NCBI GenBank assembly: GCA_024689525.1
Contig: JAILDI010000084.1
Coordinates: forward strand, 1-29,539
Reading direction: 5' to 3'
DNA from: Bacteroidales bacterium
GTDB lineage: Bacteria > Bacteroidota > Bacteroidia > Bacteroidales > UBA932
Length of the DNA: 29,539 bases
Positions 5,923 to 12,763 of the stretch are shown here, piece after piece. The notes beneath the pieces were generated by a model. The model worked only from the letters and a program-made list of their open reading frames with translations, was not told the origin of the DNA and made no database searches. The first letter of the stretch is position 1; every line of letters begins with the position of its first letter. The translations under genes were made by a program, and so were the position numbers.

Positions 5923-7950
5923 CTAGAGATGCTCGTCGAAGTAGAGCGTGACCTTGTCCATGAGGTGGATGCGGTGCTCGCCCATCACATTGTGCTTGGC
6001 GAGGGGGTACGGGAAGTAGTCCACCTGCACGCCATTTTCGATGCAGGACTGGACGAAGCTCAGGCTGTGCTCCCAGACGCAGGTGTTGTCCTGGGCGCCC
6101 TGGCAGATCAGGAGCCTGCCCTTCAGGCGGGGCGCCTTGTCCACCAGAGAGGTTAGCGCAAAGCCATCGGGATTGGTCGATGGATTGTCCATATAGCGCT
6201 CTCCGTACATAACCTCGTACCACTTCCAGTCGATGACGGGGCCGCCGGCCACGCCCACTTTGAACACGTCGGGATAGGTGGTCATCAGCGAAATGGTCAT
6301 GAAGCCGCCGTAGCTCCAGCCGTGAACGCCAACGCGCTCAGGGTCGATCCAGGGCTGCGCCAGCAGCCTGTTGATGCCTTCCATCTGGTCGGCCATTTCG
6401 GCCTGGCCGCACTGGCGGTTGATGGCTTTCTCGAAGGCGGCGCCGCGGTTGGACGTGCCGCGGTTGTCCTGCACGTAAACCACGTAGCCCTTCTGAGCCA
6501 TAAGCATCTCCCACATACGGATTTCGCCCAGCCAGCTGTCCTGAACCATCTGGCTGTGGGGGCCTCCGTAGACATAAACAAGCAGCGGATACTTCTTGGA
6601 AGGATCGAATCCCGCGGGCTTGATGAGCCTATAATAATTAAGGAATGCGGGATCGGCCGACGGAACAGTGCCCAGCTCCACCTCACAGGAGGCGTAGCCG
6701 TCCAGCGGATCACTAAGTTCCATAAGTTTATGCCGCACCTTCCCGTCCACGGAGCATACCTGCGAGCCGCCGGGGTTGGAAGTGTTGCTCCAGCCGTCCA
6801 GGAACCACTTGCAGTCGTCTGAAACGGACACGTCGTGCCAGCCGCGCTCCACAGTCAGACGCACGGGTTTGCCGAACTTAACCTTCCCCAGAGTCGCCTT
6901 CCGCTTGGGAATCTTAAGCGAAACCTTGAACAGGTGATTCTCCACGGGAGACACCTCAGCAGAAGTATAGAACACATTAACGCCATCGTTGCCCGCATAC
7001 TGGACGTCGGCGGCAACGGGAGTGAGCCTGCGCACCCCGCCCAGCGTATCGCAGAGATACAGGTTGCGGAATCCGTCGCGGTTGTCCGTGCGGTAGATGA
7101 ACATATCGGCCCTTCCCTTGAGGAAATGGATTGCGTCGTAGGGCTCGATCCAGGCGTCGTTGTCCTCGGTGAGAAGCGTCTTCACGAAGCTTCCGTCGCT
7201 TGCGCGGTACTGGTTCAGCTTCATGTGATGCTGGCTGCGGTCCACGACCTGCACGTACACGAAGCGGTCGTCGGGCGACCAGGCCAGATTGGTGAGGTAA
7301 CGCTCAGGCGAGAAGTCATCGACCTTCAGATAGACCGTGGAGCCGGCCCTGACATCATATATGCCGATGCTGATGAGCTCCGACGTCATCCCGTTCATAG
7401 GGTAACGGATGTTGCGAAGCTCGCCGGTACGGGTGTCGATGTCCAGGAGCGGGAACTCCGTCACGGCCGATTCGTCCTTGCGGAAGAAGGCGATTCTATC
7501 GGTCGATGGCGACACGTACCAGCCCTCGTTGATGTTGAATTCGTTGCGGCTCACAGACTCCCCGTACACGATGCCGGGACCCTCGGAGACGGCTACCGGC
7601 ACGCGGGCTTCATCGACCAGAAGATAAAGGCTTCCGCCTTCAGAAACCACTTCGTAAGGCAGTTCAGAGGGGATTTTGGGTCGGCCCATGATCTCCTCGT
7701 CGAAGACTCCGGCCTCGCCGGTTATCCATCGGCCATTCTTATAAAATGCATAGGTATTGCCGCTGATCCACGTGGGCCAGCCATTGCGGGCATAGCCGAC
7801 ACCCTCGTACACGGCCTCCCTCATCGAGAGATTCTTGCCGGGATGGGCCGGATTAGTGTCGATGGGAGTAAAACCGGGGATGCTCTGCGCTCCGGCAACA
7901 AAACTGCCCGCCGCGAAGGCAAGGCAGATAAAGCTAATGAGGCGTTTCAT
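5923..7950 (-). CDS. S9 family prolyl oligopeptidase / dipeptidyl peptidase IV
   Basis: A 675-residue exported serine peptidase that probably removes Xaa-Pro or Xaa-Ala dipeptides from peptides in the periplasm. An N-terminal signal peptide (MKRLISFICLAFAAG, then AGA-Q) is followed by a DPP-IV-type beta-propeller over about residues 90-430. The C-terminal alpha/beta-hydrolase domain carries GWSYGG with Ser546, Asp621 in GAQDN and His653 in AKHNVMG. The segment DNRGTSNRGAAFE also fits S9 members. Length is normal for Bacteroidota DPP-IV. Only 3 nt separate it from the upstream small membrane-protein gene, so they are probably one transcript from the -7 box at 8400. It ends at the shared terminator at 5851-5877. 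Confidence 0.93.
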   Translation of the reverse strand: MKRLISFICLAFAAGSFVAGAQSIPGFTPIDTNPAHPGKNLSMREAVYEGVGYARNGWPTWISGNTYAFYKNGRWITGEAGVFDEEIMGRPKIPSELPYEVVSEGGSLYLLVDEARVPVAVSEGPGIVYGESVSRNEFNINEGWYVSPSTDRIAFFRKDESAVTEFPLLDIDTRTGELRNIRYPMNGMTSELISIGIYDVRAGSTVYLKVDDFSPERYLTNLAWSPDDRFVYVQVVDRSQHHMKLNQYRASDGSFVKTLLTEDNDAWIEPYDAIHFLKGRADMFIYRTDNRDGFRNLYLCDTLGGVRRLTPVAADVQYAGNDGVNVFYTSAEVSPVENHLFKVSLKIPKRKATLGKVKFGKPVRLTVERGWHDVSVSDDCKWFLDGWSNTSNPGGSQVCSVDGKVRHKLMELSDPLDGYASCEVELGTVPSADPAFLNYYRLIKPAGFDPSKKYPLLVYVYGGPHSQMVQDSWLGEIRMWEMLMAQKGYVVYVQDNRGTSNRGAAFEKAINRQCGQAEMADQMEGINRLLAQPWIDPERVGVHGWSYGGFMTISLMTTYPDVFKVGVAGGPVIDWKWYEVMYGERYMDNPSTNPDGFALTSLVDKAPRLKGRLLICQGAQDNTCVWEHSLSFVQSCIENGVQVDYFPYPLAKHNVMGEHRIHLMDKVTLYFDEHL

Positions 7951-7953
7951 AGG

Positions 7954-8379
7954 CTAAAGGAATACTTCTTCTCCCTGGCTTCCGTACGGATAAGTCGTCT
8001 CATCGGCCAGTTCCACTTTGTCCACGATGCTCTTTTCGTAACCCCTCCAGGGCAGGGTGCCGAAGTACTCCTTGTAGTGCACGGTTACCCTGCGTCCGGT
8101 GTATTCGCGAAGCTGCTCATACACCTCGGAATTCACCGCGGAGAACTTGAACTCGTTCGACTGGACGGTGCCGCTGGCGCCACGGTTGCCATATCCGAGG
8201 AGGATCATGTCGCCCTCGTAGGTCTTGAACACATATCCTGTCTTGGAGATGCGGTTAAGCTGGCCGGTCTTGGTTCCGTCGCTGAACACGTAGAACCATT
8301 TGATATAGGTGAACAGGCCAAGTCCAATCACAAGGATTGCAATGATGATAGCCCCTGCCGGGCCCCTTTTCTTTCTCAT
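7954..8379 (-). CDS. Small single-pass membrane protein of unknown function
   Basis: A 141-residue protein with a basic start (MRKKR), one transmembrane helix at about residues 8-30, and a soluble domain of about 110 residues. The segment with FSDGTKTGQLNRISKTGYVFKTYEGDMIL resembles small Bacteroidota proteins sometimes labelled 6-phosphogluconate dehydrogenase. That label is not credible here, since no Rossmann fold or catalytic motif is present. It is the first gene of a likely two-gene unit with the dipeptidyl peptidase, 3 nt apart. Function is unknown; the close pairing suggests an envelope role. Confidence 0.8.
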   Translation of the reverse strand: MRKKRGPAGAIIIAILVIGLGLFTYIKWFYVFSDGTKTGQLNRISKTGYVFKTYEGDMILLGYGNRGASGTVQSNEFKFSAVNSEVYEQLREYTGRRVTVHYKEYFGTLPWRGYEKSIVDKVELADETTYPYGSQGEEVFL

Positions 8380-8399
8380 ATCGTGTATTGTTTAATATG

Positions 8400-8407
8400 C
8401 AAATGTA
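8400..8407 (-). promoter_or_regulatory. Bacteroidetes -7 element for the membrane protein/DPP-IV unit
   Basis: On the minus strand this reads TACATTTG, 20 nt upstream of the start at 8379 and within the 43-bp gap after the fusion gene. No -33 TTG is seen at the ideal distance. Confidence 0.45.
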
Positions 8408-8422
8408 CTAAAAAAAACTCAC

Positions 8423-9733
8423 TTACCGCACCGGGAAAGCGAAGTAGGTGTCCGGGAAGGGTTCGTTTTTGAGCGTGAAGTGCCACCACTCGCTGTAGAG
8501 GGGCTTGAAGCCGTGGCGGAGCATAGCCTCGCGGAGGATCATACGGTTGGCGTACTGCTCGGGGGTGATGTTCTTATAGTCCGGATGGCTGAGTTCGCCG
8601 AACCAGTCGAAGGTGCCGCCCATATCCACTTCCCTCTCCGTATTCATGTCGAACAGCGTCAGATCCACCGTGGAGCCGCGTGTGTGGCCGCTTTTCAGGG
8701 CGATGTAGTCCAATTCGAAGAGGCGGCTCTTGTCAACGTCCGGATAAAAATAGCGCCGCATCGTAGTGTCGCCCAGATCGGCCGCCCAGCGGACAAAATG
8801 GTCCACAGCGCACTGTGGCCGATAGGCGTCAAATATCTTAAGCCGATATCCGAGGCGCATAACGTCGTCGCTCACGGCGCGGAGGCTGTCCGCCGCCTCA
8901 CGCGTGAGCAAGGCCTTGGGCGCCAGATATCCGTCGATGCGCTTGCCCACAAAATTGTATGTGCCGAAGTAACGGATCTCCAGAATCACGTCCGGAATGG
9001 CCTCGGTGATATAAACGAAGTGCTCCCTCCCGCGCTCCCCGGCGAACTCCTGCCGGGCCAGGGCCAGCTGGTTGCAGAAAGCAGGACTAGTCTGCAGGCA
9101 GGAAAAGCCGATGCTGGCGGCAAGCCGCGTCACATCCACGTCGCTCTGCCAGTGTGCCCCGGAAATCACACGGCTCTCCCCGCATTGCCAGGCACGGGTG
9201 AAGACAGCCTCCGCCGCAGCGGGATTGATTTCCGCCAGAATCAGCGCCGCAGTCCAGCTGCGCATCGTATGCCCTGAAGGATAACTCCCCTCCCCGCTGA
9301 ACTGCGCATCGTCCTCCAGGAACGCTTTCTCCTTGAAATATACGAACGGGCGCGTACGGTGATAATAAGCCTTGGGCGCCACTCGCATCTGGTCGGTAGT
9401 TGCCAGGCTGTTCACCAGAAGTTTCCAGATTTCAGGGGTCGATGTTTCCGAAATCGACATTCCAAAAGGCACGCTGAGCTCCGTGAGCAGGGCCTCGTAG
9501 CTCCATACGCCATCCCTGCGCGCCATAGCCGCACGCTCGGGATCCTTCCTCTGGGACTTGCCCCAGTAGTACTGCTTGATATCATACTTGAACGCGGCGG
9601 AACCCTTGGCCGGGGGCGGCGGCAGGCACTGGATAAGGTCCGGCAGCTCTTCCGTACTGAAATATGTCTCCTGCGCCAATGCGCTCTGAAGGCATACTGC
9701 AGCTGCCAGAATGAATGAGAGGAATCGTTTCAT
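8423..9733 (-). CDS. PAP2 acid phosphatase fused to VanX-type D-Ala-D-Ala dipeptidase
   Basis: A 436-residue exported two-domain enzyme. A signal peptide (MKRFLSFILAAAVCLQSALA, cleaved before QE) is followed by a class A acid phosphatase/PAP2 domain. That domain has all three canonical motifs: K-x6-RP (Lys121 to Arg128-Pro129), PSGH (152-155) and SR-x5-H-x3-D (Ser187, His194, Asp198). From about residue 237 a VanX/DdpX dipeptidase domain begins. It has YRP with Arg305, zinc ligands His350 and Asp357 in SGHTRGSTVD, and EWWH with catalytic Glu415 and zinc ligand His418. Both halves look complete, with spacings that match the single-domain families. The start at 9733 gives the signal peptide. 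An ATG at 9787 would add 18 residues and sits upstream of the -7 box, so it was rejected. Expected activities are phosphate-ester and D-Ala-D-Ala hydrolysis in the periplasm. Confidence 0.92.
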   Translation of the reverse strand: MKRFLSFILAAAVCLQSALAQETYFSTEELPDLIQCLPPPPAKGSAAFKYDIKQYYWGKSQRKDPERAAMARRDGVWSYEALLTELSVPFGMSISETSTPEIWKLLVNSLATTDQMRVAPKAYYHRTRPFVYFKEKAFLEDDAQFSGEGSYPSGHTMRSWTAALILAEINPAAAEAVFTRAWQCGESRVISGAHWQSDVDVTRLAASIGFSCLQTSPAFCNQLALARQEFAGERGREHFVYITEAIPDVILEIRYFGTYNFVGKRIDGYLAPKALLTREAADSLRAVSDDVMRLGYRLKIFDAYRPQCAVDHFVRWAADLGDTTMRRYFYPDVDKSRLFELDYIALKSGHTRGSTVDLTLFDMNTEREVDMGGTFDWFGELSHPDYKNITPEQYANRMILREAMLRHGFKPLYSEWWHFTLKNEPFPDTYFAFPVR

Positions 9734-9752
9734 AATGCTTGATTCACTTCTG

Positions 9753-9760
9753 CAAAAATA
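9753..9760 (-). promoter_or_regulatory. Bacteroidetes -7 element for the PAP2-VanX gene
   Basis: On the minus strand this reads TATTTTTG, 19 nt upstream of the ATG at 9733. It lies in a near-palindrome (GCAAAAATAC then AATTTTTGC, 9752-9770). The rightward half, AATTTTTG, is one base from a -7 consensus and may serve the small plus-strand genes. Confidence 0.5.
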
Positions 9761-9807
9761 CAATTTTTGCGGGAAAATTCGTAACATCGCGGGGTTAAAA
9801 CAACACT

Positions 9808-10026
9808 ATGAAACGATTTCTAATAATTATTCTGGCTTTTCCCCTGCTATGGTCCTGTGCCGATATGGATTACGACACCAGCGGGGGCATCGACCAGGAA
9901 ATAACCCTGTTCTCGGACAAGGTGAGTATGCCCCTCGGGGATAAGAGGCTGAGAATGAACCAGAAGGTTATTTTCAACAAACTCCGCGCAACCGTTTCGG
10001 GCGGAATAACCATCCAGAGCCTATGA
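9808..10026 (+). CDS. Short lipoprotein, probably an internally deleted remnant
   Basis: A 72-residue protein with a lipoprotein signal (hydrophobic run, then LWSC with Cys17) and an acidic stretch after the Cys. The segment GGIDQEITLFSDKVSMPLGD looks like the start of a longer Bacteroidota lipoprotein family, judged from general familiarity and not from a search. The remaining 25 residues end in a beta-strand-like KLRATVSGGITIQSL. The protein seems too short to fold as such a family member. Its stop overlaps the next start as ATGA, a coupling usually kept in working operons. It may be a remnant left by an in-frame deletion, or a short functional lipoprotein. Confidence 0.6.
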   Translation: MKRFLIIILAFPLLWSCADMDYDTSGGIDQEITLFSDKVSMPLGDKRLRMNQKVIFNKLRATVSGGITIQSL

Positions 10027-10247
10027 GAAAGATAGTTCTTATTGCAGCGGGTCTGGCCCGTCTGGGCCTTAGCGCCGGTGGCAGCGCTTATGGCTTTGTT
10101 TATGGCATTGACGGAAGCGTCGACTTCCTGTCGTTCCGGCTGTACGCCAGTTTCGGCAACGGCATCGGAGGAGTTATCCCGTACGAGGACACTCCCCTCA
10201 AAGCCAACAACAAAGTGCTGACCCTGGGATTGACCTACAAGCTGTAA
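10023..10247 (+). pseudogene. Remnant outer-membrane beta-barrel protein (signal peptide joined to C-terminal strands)
   Basis: A 74-residue reading frame begins like a signal peptide (MRKIVLIAAGLARLGLSAGG), although an Arg breaks the hydrophobic core. It passes directly into what looks like the last strands of a beta-barrel, from YGFVYGIDGSVDF to NKVLTLGLTYKL. The body of a barrel, normally hundreds of residues, is absent. With the preceding short lipoprotein, overlapped by 4 nt, this suggests both members of a lipoprotein/barrel pair lost their central parts. It ends at a strong terminator. It could instead be a genuine small protein. Confidence 0.5.
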
Positions 10248-10281
10248 AAAAAATGTCGGACTGTTCGGTCCGACATTTTTT
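10246..10281. terminator. Bidirectional intrinsic terminator
   Basis: TGTCGGAC at 10254-10261 pairs with GTCCGACA at 10268-10275 around a 6-nt loop, with an A tract before and a T tract after. It lies between the convergent remnant gene and the secreted protein gene and suits both. Confidence 0.92.
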
Positions 10282-10287
10282 CTGTGA

Positions 10288-10827
10288 TTACTCTTTCGGG
10301 TGCAGCGCCTTGTAAATCTTCACGCTGCTGATGATTGCATTGAACTTGGCCCGGGAAACGTGAGTTGCACGAACAATGCCCTCGCTTTCCGTGGGCAGGC
10401 TGAATTCCAGCACCTTGGAGAAAATGAATCTCCTGGATGTAACGGTAATGGTCACAGGATCGCCCGTAGGATAGGCAACGGAGAACAATCCCTCAATTTC
10501 CATCGTAGACTTCTTGGGCTGCTTGCAGAAAGCCTTGAGTTCATTAAGTGTGAGGATTGCCTCATCGATAGTTCCGCCCAGAGGGATGAACAGCTCAAAT
10601 GCCGGATCGAAACCAATCTGGATGATATTGTTGCCCACACCAAGATTTCCAACGGAGAGATAATACACGCGCGGGCTCTCGTCATTCATATAGAAGACAT
10701 CCAGCACCACACTCTCATTCTCCTCATATTCAGCAATTTCCATCCTGGGACGCAGTATGGACGAATTCTGCGCAAAAGCCAATACAGTCACGCACGCAAT
10801 TGCAAGAGTAGCGAATAAACGTTTCAT
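10288..10827 (-). CDS. Secreted protein of unknown function
   Basis: A 179-residue protein with a clear signal peptidase I signal (MKRLFATLAIACVTVLAFAQ, cleaved near AFA-Q). The mature part is rich in beta-type alternation: LDVFYMN, VYYLSVGNLG, GDPVTITVTSRRFIFSKVLEF. It has no catalytic motif or cysteine pattern that I recognise. A short helix-like segment TLNELKAFCKQPKKS sits near residues 93-107. It is probably periplasmic. It stands alone, with its own -7 box upstream and the shared terminator at 10246-10281 downstream. Function is not assigned. Confidence 0.8.
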   Translation of the reverse strand: MKRLFATLAIACVTVLAFAQNSSILRPRMEIAEYEENESVVLDVFYMNDESPRVYYLSVGNLGVGNNIIQIGFDPAFELFIPLGGTIDEAILTLNELKAFCKQPKKSTMEIEGLFSVAYPTGDPVTITVTSRRFIFSKVLEFSLPTESEGIVRATHVSRAKFNAIISSVKIYKALHPKE

Positions 10828-10854
10828 ATCTATCTTTGATTACTGTTCGTTCAG

Positions 10855-10862
10855 CAAATATA
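10855..10862 (-). promoter_or_regulatory. Bacteroidetes -7 element for the secreted protein gene
   Basis: On the minus strand this reads TATATTTG, 27 nt upstream of the ATG at 10827. It directly follows the U tract of the hipBA terminator. Confidence 0.5.
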
Positions 10863-10863
10863 C

Positions 10864-10892
10864 AAAAAAAGAGACGATTCTAAAATCGCCCC
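10864..10892 (-). terminator. Intrinsic terminator of the hipBA operon
   Basis: On the minus strand GGGGCGATT (10892-10884) and AATCGTCTC (10879-10871) form a 9-bp stem with two G-U pairs and a 4-nt loop, followed by seven T residues. It lies 78 nt after the hipA stop codon. The stretch 10893-10970 between them holds no recognised gene. Confidence 0.85.
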
Positions 10893-10970
10893 ATGAAAAA
10901 CCACCTCCATAGCCCACCCACGCCAGTTCTTGGGGAAGATGTGATTATACGCAGGGGACCGAATGGTGCA

Positions 10971-12221
10971 TTAGAGGCTATCCCACCTGCTACAATAAGG
11001 GGCAAGAATCCGGTGTGGTATCTGAAGTACTGAGGCCACCTTGCGCCAGTCTTTGACGGTTGCGCGAACTTCCTCTATGATTTCGGACGCTTCTTTGCGG
11101 TCGAGCATATAGTTGCCAGAAGCCGATAGCAGGGCTTCAATATCCGATTGCTCTGTGTACTGGTCGATAAGAAGGCATTGGTGATGCTTGACTCCGGGGT
11201 TGATGTCGTATGCAGGAGAGAGAGTCCAACCCTTTGGGGTAAGCAGGAAACCGTGATTGCGGAAATGGTCATCGGTATTGCCGAACAATACGTTGAATGC
11301 AACCCTGCGATAAAGTTCCCTCAGATTCTGTCCGGCATCGATACATCCCTGAAGTATGAAATCCACGATATCCAGATAACCGTTTCCCGTGCTGCTGCCG
11401 GCGCCATCATCCAAACCAAGCAAGCCCATAGCTGAAGCAAAGTGAATGCGTTTGCCTTCGGCTGTCCTGTCGAAACGCTGGGAAAGCAACAGGTCGCGGT
11501 CTTTGGAAATCCTGATGACTCGGGTATTGGCCACGTTGATACCAGCCGCATATGCAAGCCGATGCGAGAAGTGCTCTATCAGTTCCGTGTTCTCCAAATC
11601 ATTCTTTGAAGGGAATTTTGCGACATAGAGCTTGCCATCGGCATCGATGACGTTGGCTTTCGGCCTGGCGCCGCCGAGCGAGGTTCCGGGGTCGATCAGT
11701 TGGTCGAGCCAACGCTGTTCGGGCAATTCGTTACGTTCTTCCGCCAACTCAATCTCGTGGCAGGCATTGCACAGGGCGTGGAGACTCTCAATGGGCGGGA
11801 CAAGATATTTTGCGCCTGCATTTAAGTAATCTTCTCCGCCTTCACTCTTATAACGGATACCGCCCATACGAGTGAAGTCCTCAATGCCTGTGAGGTAGTC
11901 ATAGTTGGTGAGCATTCGCACAGGCCTTCCCTCTGACTGCGCCGTCAGTCGTTCCCTGCGGTCGAGCAACAACCGTCCCCAACGGTCAGGAAAGGAATCT
12001 TTTACAAAGCCGAACACACCGTCCGTGCCTCGAGGGTGCTGAGGCGACGGGGCGTTCATCAGGTCACCGCTCAAAACAAGACCACCGTGCTGCTTCAGCC
12101 ACTCAAGCGAATACTCAAAGACAAAGTGATCCTTGCCACGGATGTGTTCATAGCCTAGGATGCCAATCTCCTGCGGTGATGCAAGGAAATCAAAATCTGC
12201 GTATACCGTAATCCTTTTCAT
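10971..12221 (-). CDS. hipA: HipA-type serine/threonine kinase toxin
   Basis: A 416-residue HipA family kinase. In known members it phosphorylates a translation factor such as an aminoacyl-tRNA synthetase and slows growth. The HipA N-terminal part covers about residues 1-125. The kinase part has the Gly/Ser-rich loop PGTSLGGARPK at 178-188, where autophosphorylation occurs in relatives. It also has the catalytic NTDDH at 315-319 and metal-binding AYDI with Asp339. Its start overlaps the hipB stop by 4 nt (ATGA), so toxin translation is coupled to antitoxin. The full motif set argues that the kinase is intact. Codon use looks more AT-rich than the neighbouring genes, consistent with acquisition by transfer. 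The specific target is unknown. Confidence 0.92.
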   Translation of the reverse strand: MKRITVYADFDFLASPQEIGILGYEHIRGKDHFVFEYSLEWLKQHGGLVLSGDLMNAPSPQHPRGTDGVFGFVKDSFPDRWGRLLLDRRERLTAQSEGRPVRMLTNYDYLTGIEDFTRMGGIRYKSEGGEDYLNAGAKYLVPPIESLHALCNACHEIELAEERNELPEQRWLDQLIDPGTSLGGARPKANVIDADGKLYVAKFPSKNDLENTELIEHFSHRLAYAAGINVANTRVIRISKDRDLLLSQRFDRTAEGKRIHFASAMGLLGLDDGAGSSTGNGYLDIVDFILQGCIDAGQNLRELYRRVAFNVLFGNTDDHFRNHGFLLTPKGWTLSPAYDINPGVKHHQCLLIDQYTEQSDIEALLSASGNYMLDRKEASEIIEEVRATVKDWRKVASVLQIPHRILAPYCSRWDSL

Positions 12222-12517
12222 TTCCTCAATAATTCTGCATCCTGGAGCTGGCGGCCGAGGGCATCGTCTGCAGCCAGTAGCGACAGGTCATTTTCAAGAT
12301 TTAAGGCAAAAAGGACGCGCGCGTATATACCCAAGGAAACAGTAGGATCGCCGTGTTCCACTTTCGAGACAGTCAGCCGGGTCACAGAAGCCCTGTCAGC
12401 TATGTCCAGCATAGAGAGATGCCTGCGCTTGCGGGCCAGCATAATCCTCTCACCCAGGAGTTGCAACTGCTGCGTCAGAGGCCTCGGCATTGTCTTTCCA
12501 AATGTATTCTTACTCAT
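12218..12517 (-). CDS. hipB: HipB-type antitoxin, XRE helix-turn-helix repressor
   Basis: A 99-residue cytosolic DNA-binding protein with one XRE helix-turn-helix at about residues 17-72 (LGERIMLARKRRHLSMLDIAD and the recognition helix in SVTRLTVSKVEHG). It is the first gene of the pair and would bind HipA and repress the operon. The C-terminus LLAADDALGRQLQDAELLRK is a charged tail, a typical protease-sensitive region in HipB antitoxins. Two inverted repeats lie in the promoter region just upstream. The start at 12517 is followed by a basic N-terminus and lies about 20 nt after the -7 box. Confidence 0.92.
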   Translation of the reverse strand: MSKNTFGKTMPRPLTQQLQLLGERIMLARKRRHLSMLDIADRASVTRLTVSKVEHGDPTVSLGIYARVLFALNLENDLSLLAADDALGRQLQDAELLRK

Positions 12518-12519
12518 AA

Positions 12520-12548
12520 TTGTTATTTATCGTGTGCAAAAATAACAA
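12520..12548. promoter_or_regulatory. Inverted repeat at the hipBA transcription start (second operator candidate)
   Basis: TTGTTATTT at 12520-12528 and AAATAACAA at 12540-12548 form a perfect 9-bp inverted repeat with an 11-nt spacer. It spans the -7 box and the expected transcription start, so bound HipB would block transcription. Its arms differ from those of the dyad at 12552-12571, so it may be a different kind of site. Confidence 0.5.
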
Positions 12549-12568
12549 AATATGTTTATTATAACAAA
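12537..12568 (-). promoter_or_regulatory. hipBA promoter
   Basis: On the minus strand TTTG at 12568-12565 is followed by a 20-bp spacer and TATTTTTG at 12544-12537. This is a full match to the Bacteroidetes consensus, and the hipB ATG lies 19 nt further on. Confidence 0.75.
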
Positions 12569-12571
12569 CAT
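12552..12571. promoter_or_regulatory. Candidate HipB operator overlapping the hipBA -33 box
   Basis: A 20-bp dyad, ATGTTTATTATAACAAACAT, is symmetric except for one base pair. Its 6-bp arms are separated by 8 bp, the same arm-N8-arm layout as the E. coli HipB operator. It covers the -33 TTTG of the hipBA promoter, which fits autorepression. Confidence 0.6.
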
Positions 12572-12609
12572 TTTTGGAAAATAATGGAACACTCCGCTTT
12601 CACAAACAA

Positions 12610-12638
12610 AAAAAGACCGGAACGATTCCGGTCTTTTT
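12610..12638 (-). terminator. Terminator after tRNA-Val
   Basis: A perfect 13-bp stem (AAAAAGACCGGAA at 12610-12622, TTCCGGTCTTTTT at 12626-12638) with a 3-nt loop gives a T run on the minus strand just after the tRNA. It would also stop read-through from clpX. Confidence 0.93.
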
Positions 12639-12643
12639 CCTTG

Positions 12644-12718
12644 TGAGGACTGGCAGATTTGAACTGCCGACCTCTTGCCTGTCAAGCAAGCGCTCTAAAC
12701 CAACTGAGCTAAGCCCTC
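12644..12718 (-). tRNA. tRNA-Val (anticodon GAC)
   Basis: The minus strand folds as a 75-nt cloverleaf including the discriminator A. The acceptor GAGGGCT pairs with AGTCCTC (one G-U). The D arm is GCTC/GAGC with the loop containing GG. The anticodon stem is CTTGC/GCAAG with loop TTGACAG. The T arm is GGCAG/CTGCC with loop TTCAAAT. The anticodon GAC (plus-strand 12681-12683) reads GUC and GUU valine codons. The CCA end is not encoded. Confidence 0.95.
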
Positions 12719-12730
12719 AAATGCGGGATG

Positions 12731-12762
12731 CAAAGGTAAGAACTTTTTTGGGAAGTACCAAA
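12731..12762 (-). promoter_or_regulatory. Promoter of tRNA-Val
   Basis: On the minus strand TTTG (12762-12759), a 20-bp spacer and TACCTTTG (12738-12731) match the Bacteroidetes consensus. It lies in the gap between the clpX stop and the tRNA, and the -7 box ends 12 nt before the tRNA 5' end. Confidence 0.75.
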
Positions 12763-12763
12763 A

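Noticed and set aside
6835..8472. Long plus-strand open frame of 545 codons opposite the DPP-IV and membrane protein genes
   Set aside because: It is a mirror of real minus-strand genes caused by GC-rich codon use. It has no recognisable domain and crosses two genes and a promoter.
12644..12718. tRNA-Val as an integration site for the hipBA region
   Set aside because: No integrase is present, and no copy of the tRNA 3' end was found by eye at the far side of hipBA (10828-10970).
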